Below the pieces are notes generated by a model. That model was not told the DNA's origin. It did no database searches and saw nothing but the letters and a program-made list of their open reading frames with translations. From Aptenodytes patagonicus (taxonomy: Eukaryota; Chordata; Aves; Sphenisciformes; Spheniscidae), in assembly GCF_965638725.1 (NCBI RefSeq), contig NC_134963.1:11188501-11252500 (forward strand): DNA of 64,000 bases, in the 5' to 3' direction. Every line of letters starts with the position of its first letter. Position 1 is the first letter of the stretch. The translations under genes and the position numbers were made by a program. Below, one piece after another: positions 55,410-64,000 of the stretch.

Positions 55410-58400
55410 GTAAGTTTCCAAATTCTTATCTTCTAGCCCTAGTCACTAACAGCAGTCCTGCACTCTCAAGGATATTTGAGGATACTCATCTGTTTAGAGT
55501 GTGACCTGACTAAATGCCTGAAAACATAGGTGCTTGTGAAGAGTGCTCTAAATCCAGTGTACATCATAGAAACACAGCATTTCAAATAGGAGTCATTCAA
55601 GTAGGGGCTCTAAAGATGCAGTTTTCTATGGGGATAATAAAAGTGAAATGCAAACAGAATAAGTTTTAAGAGGACAGACTTGATTAATCTCTGGAAACTG
55701 GTGAACAAAGTCTCTGAGGAGGTAAAGTTGAAGGAAAAGAGGGATTCAAGAAAGCTGTAGCTTCTTACTAGAACAAAAGCAAACACAAACTATCTGAACA
55801 AGGCTTTTATGATTTTTTTTTTTTATTTCTGTGGCTAGCAGAACTAACAGAATTAAAGACTGCATCTTTTCAGGCTGCTAATAACCAGGAGAGGAACATA
55901 AAGGAATGTGCAGATTTGCATCTTAACAATTTCCCAGCAATTTTGCTTGATTGAAAAATTCAAAATGGGGTTTTCCATCTTAAAGACTTCTTAATCATAG
56001 AAATGTGGAGATATAAGATCTCATAAATTAACTCATGGTCTGAAAGCTGTGCTGATATCAGGAACTTAGGATGTGTTTCATCATCTTTGGCAGGTTCAAT
56101 ACCGGCAGCTATTGCTAATGATTATGGTGCTAGGAATTGGTGGAACCCACCTATCCGGTTTTCAAATGTCTGTGATCAATTATACTTCTCCGGTAAGCAA
56201 AGCCTTCATAAAATCACATCTGTAACTGCTCTTCATGGGACTAGGCCTTAGACTTTGAAGATGTTCTAAAAATCTGTTAGGTGTTGCTATGTGAGTTTAT
56301 TCCCAGCTCTTTCCAGTCCCATACTGTCAAAGGAGTTTGCATGAATGTTAGGAGCCGTACTCCAAAGACACCTTGCCACAGGATATCAGAAAGGCTGAAA
56401 AAAATGGAAAGGCAACACTATTCCTGCTGTGTTCTATAGCTGAATAGAGGGACAATGGATGTTTCAGTGGCTCCTTACACTATTTTTTTTTCTTTTATAA
56501 AACCTCTCTAACATCTCTAAAATGAAAAATGAACAATGTGTGGAAACAACATATTTGAAGCACCCTCCTTAAAGATTATGCCATGGAGAAGAAGGTTAAA
56601 AACTAGCTGATTGAGTCTCAACCTTCAGTTCAGCCCTTTTCTCTTTCTATCCTCTGTTGGCACTCAAGAACATTTGCATTTCACAAGAATCAAGAAAAGG
56701 TCCCAATATTTTGGTGTAGGAGAGCCAGGATTCAACAGACTAAAGAGTAGAACTAATTTTTGAAAGATTCTCTTACACTTTTAGGCTGTATGAGAGGAAA
56801 TATCAATCCTAATTTGCAAACAAGTGTTCCATAGCCATGCTTTTAATAATGACTATTAATCTAATTTTTTTAAGTTGTAAACATAATGAAGAACTATTGT
56901 GTTTAGTGCCTCAGTGGAATGAAAATCTCTTTTTCTGTCCCAGTACATTCAGAAGTTTATCAACGAAACCTGGCTGGAACGATATGGTTCTGTGCTGCAT
57001 CAGGAGACACTCACATTATTGTGGTCCTTCATCGTGTCTATGTACTGTGTAGGTGGAATGATAGGGTGCCTGTGTAGTGGGTACCTGACTGCAAAATATG
57101 GAAAGTAAGTATATTGCCCAACAGCTTGCTAATCAGGGCTGCAACAAGGGAAGCAATTAAATATTACTCACCTAATACAATGGATGTCAGAATTCTCACT
57201 GCCCCCTTCTGGTGCAGAGTTTACTCAGCATGTATAACTACACTTAGGTATATTACAGAGACAAGAATATGCAACTATTTCTGATTCCCTTGCCACAGTT
57301 TTTGGTGCCATACAATTCCTGCATTTTTGCTGAAATTTTAGTAAAAAATAAATCTCTAAAATTTCTTCATTGGGCAATAATGCCCTAGGGAGCCCAACAA
57401 CACTGCAGTAGTGCAGAAGGGGATAGATATTTAGTAGGCAAAGGCTTTTTTTTCTTTCTTTTTTTTTTTAATTGATCACAGCCTTTAAAAATATTGTGGA
57501 GGTTCATTCCTCTGTAAGAATAATCAGAGTTTCATCAAAGATAAGCAGAAGTCCCTCAGGCTACATTCAGAACCCTCTCTTTGAGGGTGGCCATAAAGGA
57601 CAAAGCCAGAACTCTTTAGCTTGAGGAGGGCAGTGAAGCAAGTTCTCAGTGAAGCTGGATTTGCCTTGTTCTGGGGACACGTGCAGTGTTTGAGATGGGA
57701 GCCTCACCGACAGGAAAAAAGTGAAAAAGACCATTCCTTATCAGTATTTATCCTGCAGCAATTTCCTTCAGCCTCATGTTGTGCTCACATAGTGTTAACA
57801 TGGAAAAGAGGAATCTAGCTTCTCGCTTTCCACTCCCCTGCGAAGACATCATGCCTTTTCATGATCAGATATGGTTGTCCTATAAGCAATGGATGTAAAC
57901 ATGGCCATGGCTTGGTCTGAAAATTCAGAGAACGGGCAGACATTAGTTAAAGATTAAAAAGTAAAACAAGGAACATACCCATGTTGTTTGCTGTTGCAGG
58001 AAGAAATGTCTGCTGTTCAATGATGTGGTCCTAATAGTAGCCACGCTGCATACTGGCTTCAGTAGGAGAGCCAAATCCTTTGAGATGATCCTGATTGGGC
58101 GCTTCCTCGAGGGCATCGGTGCTGGTAGGACTCCCCACTACTCCATGTTAATGTGACTTCTTTGGGGTGGATACAGAAATCTTCCTGCTGGGAGTACCCG
58201 GGCATGCACAGTAACCCCAGTGGAACAAGGAACAGATTGGGAAAAGGTAAGATGAGCTGTCCTTTGCGTTCAAGAAGTCTTGTTGAGAGAGAGGTCTGAT
58301 GGATTAGCTAAACATCTTGCTTAAAGTAAAAGGTATATTTTCAGCCTATTATTGTGGAGGATACATAGCAAACAGTTCAGAAGACAGAGGAGAGAGCTAC

Positions 58401-61400
58401 CTTTGGCTGAAGGTGAAATGAAAAGGGACCCTCTCTCTTGCTTTCTATAGCTTTAACTCTCTCGTTTCTCCTTCACTTTAGGAATACATATGAATGCCCA
58501 TGTTCAGTATGCTGGAGAGATCTCACCTAAGAAGTTGCGTGGATTTGTAAATGTGACATCCTCTGTGTTTCTTGCACTAGGAAAAGCTGTAGCAAGAATT
58601 TTTGGATTACGGTACTTGTTCTACTCCTTCTCATCCTATTTTCTATTTATTTGTCTTCTGTATGGCAGGAAAGTGTTGTTCTCCCAGTCCTAGAAACAGA
58701 CATACACTAAAGGTGGGGTTTTACTTTGCTTCACTAGAGCTGTCAAAAAGGAAGCATCTACCCCATATCAGTCACTGAGGTTCCTTTGTCATTCACTGAG
58801 GAGAGAAAGGCCCTTCTCTTGAGAAAGTATGAATCCATCTCTGGAGGCGTGGTCTCTCTGCTGAAGTTAATAAGAAAAGATTGAATGTAAACACTTTTAG
58901 CGAACTTTTGAGATCTGAAATCTCCGCTAATTTCTTGGTAACATGCAGAATTGCAGTATTGGTTGAGAGCTGTTGTGGGAGTTTTCAAACTCCACTAATC
59001 TTTAGAAAATATTAAAATTACAAGAAAAATCTCGGTCTTGCAGTAGAAATAAAGTATTGGTCTATTTTCCTTTCCCTAGCCTGAACATCTTCTATTTCAA
59101 TTTATCTTTTCAAGGTCTGTATGTATACTGTGTCTCTTTAGTTAGTCTAGGATCTAGAAAATATCAAACTAGTTATAGACTGTAATTGTACTGGACTATA
59201 AATACACTCTAACGTGCTTTCATAGAGATCTTTTAGGAACTGAAGACATGTGGAATGTGCTATTGTCCTTCTCTGGGTTGGTGGCATTGATTCAACTGCT
59301 CTTTTTGCCATTCTTTCCTGAGTCCCCTCCCTATCTCTTGCTGCAAAAAGGAGACAAGGCTGGTTGCTTGAAAGGTAAAATAAAACTTTACATCCTTAAT
59401 TTGTTAACCATAAGTCTTGGGAAATTGAACCTAATAGAGGGAATCGGCTTTTCCATTAGCCAGCTACAGATTTCTTGATAATTACATGATTAAAGATCTT
59501 GTAAAGATCGTAGCATTGAATTATATTACTCCAGACTAAAAGGAGTCATCAGAAATATTTAAGATCTACCCCTACAGCAAGTTGAAAGCCATTTTCCAGG
59601 GCAGTTTCAGCATGTCCCAGTAAGCCATGTTCTAGTTCTTTGCGCAGTGACTGATGAATCAAAGCATGGACTTGCATGGAATTGCATGGAACTGCATATG
59701 TTGCATGGAACTGCATGGAACTGCATATGTTGCATGGAACTGCATGGAACTGCATATGTTGCAAATGTCATTAAAAGTTGAAAAACACAGAACTGAGTGG
59801 CAGATGATGGAGGAGTATGCTTCCTTCTGTCTTTTCTGTAGCCATGAAGCAACTCTGGGGAGAAGGGAATTATCACACAGAGTTTGATGACATGATGAAG
59901 GAAAAGGCTGTAACAAAAGGCACTAAAATCATGAATGTCCTAGAGGTGCTGAAAGAACCATCCGTATATCCACAGCTGAGTACCATGCTCCTCCTTTTAC
60001 TGAGCCTACAGCTCTGTGGCCTGAGTGCAGTTGAGTATACCCTATTTCCATGCTTAGATCTACTATTAAGTAACCAAAGCACCACAATTCCAACTTGCCT
60101 CTTTCCTCTGGATCTACTTTATTCCTTCTCACACAGAGCCCACTGCCTGTGAAGCTCTGTGGTATCATTACTAGTATTCTTCATACCTTTAAGGGAACTT
60201 CTGGGATGGGAATACAAGAGATTCAGCTCAGCAGAAGTTTCTGCAAGGGCACTGTTGCTTTCATTCCCCTGGTGGTATTACCAAAGACTCTGTAGGAGAA
60301 AGGGTTATAAATACCCTAAGGCTTGCTACAACCCGGAGATCTATTTATCTAGACTTCCATCACCACTTTCTTTGACTTCTGCAGTAGCAGATGACCAGCT
60401 ATTGCCATCCAACTTTCATTCCATTTGATAATGGATACTTATCCATTAAGCCATTTCCTTCCAGTTGTTTCCGCATACAAAGTGGCTGAGCCCAATACTG
60501 CCCAAGCTAATAGTCATTCCCCTGGATGTCATTTTTATCACTTGCCTAGGGGTCTCTCTCCATAAACCTTGCTTAAGCAAGTGCCTGTGCACTCTGTTGG
60601 AGCTTGTTCATTACAGTTCCCAGCAATGTGGGCAGAGAAGGCACCTCTGCATTCTGCTGACAGGGAAATGGTGCGCAGTCCATCAGGGACCTTGCAGATG
60701 AGCAGCTTCTGCTTAGCAATTGGAAAAGGGAGACAGAATCAACTGTTTGTATGATTATGTATGGTTTGCTATGACTGAGATCTGCTTTTCTTTTTCCTCA
60801 CTCCCTGTCTTGTCCCTTTCCTCTTCCTCTTTGCCAAAACAACATCTTTTTCCCATGTCTTACAGGCAGTATGCTCCTTTCAACTCCTTTTTCTTCTGGG
60901 CTTTCAAATCCCTTTTCTTCATCTCCATTAACCTTTTGATTTTTCACATCTCAAGCAGGTATGTCGCCTCCACTAAACCCCAATAATGTACAGTTGCTTT
61001 TGCAGTGATGACAAATCTAGTTCAAAGTGATGCTGGATAAGCACATATCACATCTATTGACTATGCTTCATTTTAAAAATGTTTCTTATTTCCCAGATCA
61101 CCTTTTACACCTCGGAAATTTTTCAGACAGCCAGCCTGCAGGAAAGCATAATCCCATATGTATCTCTAGGAGTTGCGATCTCTGAGCTCATCTCTATCAT
61201 CTTCTGTGTAAGTCAGATCTTTCTGGGGCTTTAAGAGTTAAAGTACGTGTGAGTTGAGTCTATTCTTCCTTAAAGAAAATGACTCTTCTCTTTGTGAACT
61301 AAAGAATTTTTATGTGGCACTGCATAAATCTGTAAAGCGATTGTTACCATGCCCTCCAGATTTTGTCCCACCTTTTACATCTTTCTTCCCATCTTCATTC

Positions 61401-63990
61401 TCCATAATTTCTTATAAAAATCCCTCTCTTATTCATACAGATATAAATGAAATGTCATTCAAACATAAATATGTATACTTATTTCCATATATTTGTGTAT
61501 AAATATATATTCAAATGGAATCATAGCATGTTTCCATTGGTTACAGTGTTTATGAAAAAGTAGCTGCAATGCTGGGCAGCAATGGTAATTCATAGCATTA
61601 GAGAGGCTAGAAGGAACTCAGTAAGATACCAAACTTGGTACCAATAAGATTTGTGTTCTCTAAAGTAAAAAGAACTCAAGAAGAATGCTTGATTTGTTGG
61701 ACAGCTGACCACTGGATTTTGCCATGCTTCCAGCGATATGCAATTTTTTTCTACTCTTCAGAGCTCCATTATTGATCATTTTGGACGCCGGATACTGCTG
61801 TGGGGTGGTTATTTGCTGATGGCACTGATACTGGTGTTGCTTGAAACAAGCCTTCTACTGAGCGTAAGCAAATGTCTCTCTGGGGGTGGACCTGCATCAG
61901 AATTCTTTGTGCAGGACGGCAGATAGTCAGCCTCAGCTTTCACGTCCAAAATAGTAGGTCAGAATACCTTCTGAATACAAACTCATAGCCCCTCTGCAAG
62001 GCTTTTTTTGTCCTGCCTTGTAGTTCATCTTTTTTAATCAGGCTTTCAAACAGTCAGTGAAAAACATTTTGTAAAACCAGTGGCCTGGCATAGCTGTCCT
62101 CCAGCTCTCTGCCTGTGACGTCTCCAAACCTCACCTGTGTCTTGTTCCACTGTCCTTTAAATCCCTAGATGAGCATCCCTGCTGTCACCTTTCCCATTTG
62201 CCATCCCATGCCTCCTACATCAGAAGCAGTGTATACTGACCCTTCCAACAACCACCAGTTTCCACCCTTGATACAAGTGATCCAGCTACATAGTGCAGCT
62301 CTCTAGCTACTTCCAGTCGGGATGGTGGAAAGTAGCGAGGAACCCAGTGTCATGGCCAGTGTTTTGCACTGCATTGCAATCTTGGTCTAAGCCCATAAAC
62401 TTTCAGCTTCTTTCTGTTTCACAGATATCTTCTGGTTCACAAGAGATTTAAACATTTCTCTGAAGTTATCTAATTCAATAAGATAATTAGGTTAAATCAG
62501 TAACAATTTTCCCCATGCTATAATTAGCTTGGAATTTGTGACCTGTTTTTCAAACCAGGGTGCAGTTCAGCTCACCTCTGTAGATATGACACTGCAGGCT
62601 ACTTTTGGCCTTCCACTGTATTCAGTACAGAGAGATAAGTAGTTCTAGTGAGCACCTACTACAGAGCCCAGCATCGTGGGCTTTTTCACAAATATTGCTT
62701 CTCCTATATGTTTGGATCAGCTGTGCTACAGCTATAAAATTAACTTTCATTCTTTTCCCTCCTTTCACCTTTGTCTAGGATCAGTTTCTCTGGATGCGTT
62801 ATGGCAGTGTTATTCTCATCTTTTTATTCATCATTGCCTATGGAATAGGACCAGGTGAGTACAACAATAAAAGCAACAACAGGAAACCTTGGGCCATATG
62901 GACAAGCACAGGCCATGGATGTATGGAAGTAGAACTAGACTGTGTGAATATATCTTTGAAAATCAACAGCTTAGTTTGGAATGAAATTGGGGAAGTCCCA
63001 ATTTTTGATGAATTAATGACCCAAGAAACAATTTCTTTAACAAATTATTAGAAATTATTCAGACCCTGATGAATCAGGACCCTGTTTCCTCTCACTGCGT
63101 TACAGGTTCAAGCCAAAAAAATACTTGTTAATCAATTCACTAAGACTTGTTTTGGAAGGTGTGAATGCTGTTCAGTGCATACAGGCTCAACAGGTCCAAC
63201 TCTGTCTTTGCCTAAGGGCAGAGGTAGCCTCTTCTAAAATATCAGAGTTTTCTCAACTCACCTGTAAAATCCTACTCTATTAAAGAATGATACCTGATAG
63301 CAGGCATAGTCTGTCTCCTAGCATTGCTCTGTCCTTTCTCATCCTCTCTTAACGTCACTCTGAATCACCTACATCAGTAATGCCAGAACCAAACTTACAG
63401 CTCTCTATTAGGTTCTCACTCACCCAAGACCAATATTTACTCTGAATGTTCCCTGACTAAACACTACTTTTAGTTATTACAGTCTCCAAATTCAAATGGC
63501 AGCCTTTATTATTGTAAGGGCTGTACATGAGGACCATGAATGTCTTGAAAACCTAACAGAATTCCCACAGTAGCAGAACCAAGGTGTCTTCTATGGGCAA
63601 TGGAGAGAAATAGGCCATTAGGGCCATTCATCTCCATATTTTATACATCTTAGGTGGATAGAAACTGCACTTCAGGGGTGTCCATCTCTCTCCATGGACT
63701 GTAAGAGAAGTCTGTAGGGGAATTCAGACAGAGATGGCTATGCTGCCCAAATTTAGATGATCTCATGGTAGCCTCGCTTACCAGTGACATCAGTTCACTC
63801 ACTTCGAGGAATATGGTTAACTACAACAATGTTTTTATTGCTTTTTTATGGTTTTTCCTCAGCTGGAGCTGTCGCATCTGTCATGAATGAAATCTTCACC
63901 CTCTCAACAAGGTCCTCCGCTTTTGTAATTGGTGGAATCATCATTTGGCTAGGCCTCACTTTCACTGGAATGATTTTCCCCTTTGCTGTC
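55386..63990 (+). CDS. SLC2A11-like sugar transporter, gene C (last exon beyond window)
   Basis: Third class II GLUT of the array. Eleven exons: 55386-55409, 56094-56192, 56944-57104, 58000-58124, 58482-58611, 59226-59374, 59842-60029, 61097-61207, 61762-61863, 62779-62854 and 63863-63990, giving 431 residues from MAGFLSDL; the PETKGK exon should follow beyond 64000. Frame is open throughout. It keeps GIGG in helix 1, N48-E-T50 in loop 1, SFEMILI, GEISPKKLRG and DHFGRRILLWGGY. It departs from the family at several places: QMS for YGYN-type helix 1 residues, HVQY for QPMY, R175 for the helix 5 glutamine, PESPP (P215) for PESPR, SAI in helix 7, and VMNE with RSSA for LPTE with RPAA in helix 10. 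Exon 7 has a weak donor, gttgag. It is either a transporter with changed substrate or one under relaxed constraint. Confidence 0.9.
56094..56192 (+). CDS. Gene C exon 2
   Basis: 99 bp, VQYRQLLLMIMVLGIGG to INYTSP. Contains a potential N37-Y-T39 sequon at the end of helix 1. Confidence 0.93.
56944..57104 (+). CDS. Gene C exon 3
   Basis: 161 bp, YIQKFINETWLERYG to LTAKYGK. Keeps the loop 1 sequon; four cysteines or so (YCVGG, GCLC) are added in helix 2. Confidence 0.93.
58000..58124 (+). CDS. Gene C exon 4
   Basis: 125 bp, KKCLLFNDVVLIVAT to FLEGIGAG. Confidence 0.93.
58482..58611 (+). CDS. Gene C exon 5
   Basis: 130 bp, IHMNAHVQYAGEISPKKLRG to VARIFGLR. Helix 5 with R175. Confidence 0.93.
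59226..59374 (+). CDS. Gene C exon 6
   Basis: 149 bp, DLLGTEDMWNVLLSF to DKAGCLK, with PESPPYLLLQ. Confidence 0.93.
59664..59766. repeat. 29-bp minisatellite in gene C intron 6
   Basis: About three and a half copies of a 29-bp unit built from the 10-mer gcatggaact twice plus gcatatgtt. It ends 75 bases before the exon 7 acceptor. The last two units are nearly identical, so the array is young or recently homogenised. Confidence 0.88.
59842..60029 (+). CDS. Gene C exon 7
   Basis: 188 bp, AMKQLWGEGNYHTEFDD to LQLCGLSA. Length and phase fix the donor at 60030, gttgag, which is weak at +3 and +4. Confidence 0.9.
61097..61207 (+). CDS. Gene C exon 8
   Basis: 111 bp, ITFYTSEIFQTASLQ to LISIIFC. 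Acceptor tttcccag, donor gtaagt. Confidence 0.93.
61762..61863 (+). CDS. Gene C exon 9
   Basis: 102 bp, SSIIDHFGRRILLWGGY to SLLLS. Confidence 0.93.
62779..62854 (+). CDS. Gene C exon 10
   Basis: 76 bp, DQFLWMRYGSVILIF to YGIGP. Acceptor ttgtctag, donor gtgagt. Confidence 0.93.
63863..63990 (+). CDS. Gene C exon 11
   Basis: 128 bp, AGAVASVMNEIFTLSTRSSA to IFPFAV, donor gtatgt at 63991. Exon 12 lies beyond the window. Confidence 0.92.
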
Positions 63991-64000
63991 GTATGTAATT

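Noticed and set aside
59549-59916. Open frames reading MQFHAVPCN-like repeats
   Set aside because: Translation of the 29-bp minisatellite; not protein-coding.
61505-61625. aatcatagca and similar strings suggesting an old CR1
   Set aside because: No diagnostic CR1 3' segment; too diverged to call.

Overview
The window is vertebrate nuclear DNA, most likely from a bird. It has GT-AG spliced genes, fairly compact introns, and one CR1 LINE tail with the ATTCTATG-type 3' end typical of birds and other archosaurs. The gene order SMARCB1 - DERL3 - SLC2A11 matches human 22q11.23 (known synteny). I cannot name the species from sequence alone.

Layout. (1) Positions 1-8460, + strand: the last six exons of SMARCB1 (BAF47/INI1), with coding exons at 253-8126. 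Every exon length matches the human gene, and a poly(A) signal follows. (2) Positions 10760-16185, - strand: a complete seven-exon DERL3 (Derlin-3, 240 aa), convergent with SMARCB1. It starts in a CpG island (about 15950-17250) holding five CCAAT boxes and two CACGTG motifs. (3) Positions 17250-26229: about 9 kb with no gene I can support. (4) Positions 26230-64000, + strand: a tandem array of three class II facilitative sugar transporter genes of the SLC2A11 (GLUT11) type. Gene A (26230-37218) is the SLC2A11 ortholog, 12 exons, 496 aa including a seven-codon first exon. Gene B (42085-50927) and gene C (55386-63990, last exon beyond the window) are diverged paralogs.

Genes A, B and C share ten internal exons of exactly 99, 161, 125, 130, 149, 188, 111, 102, 76 and 128 bp, yet the proteins differ strongly. 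The differences fall at positions thought to shape substrate choice: the vestibule triplet in helix 7 (DSM, NVV, SAI), a glutamine at the end of helix 5 (Q, F, R), the PESPR loop and the helix 10 RPAA segment. This points to an old tandem duplication followed by functional divergence. One of B and C is probably the avian gene called SLC2A11B, which has been linked to iris pigment in pigeons; I cannot tell which from this window.

How the genes relate: SMARCB1 is a chromatin remodelling subunit, DERL3 works in ER-associated degradation, and the SLC2A11 cluster encodes plasma-membrane or vesicular sugar carriers. They are neighbours by ancient synteny, not a shared pathway. Other items are a CR1 insertion in an intron of gene A, a 29-bp minisatellite close to an exon of gene C, and several short simple repeats.
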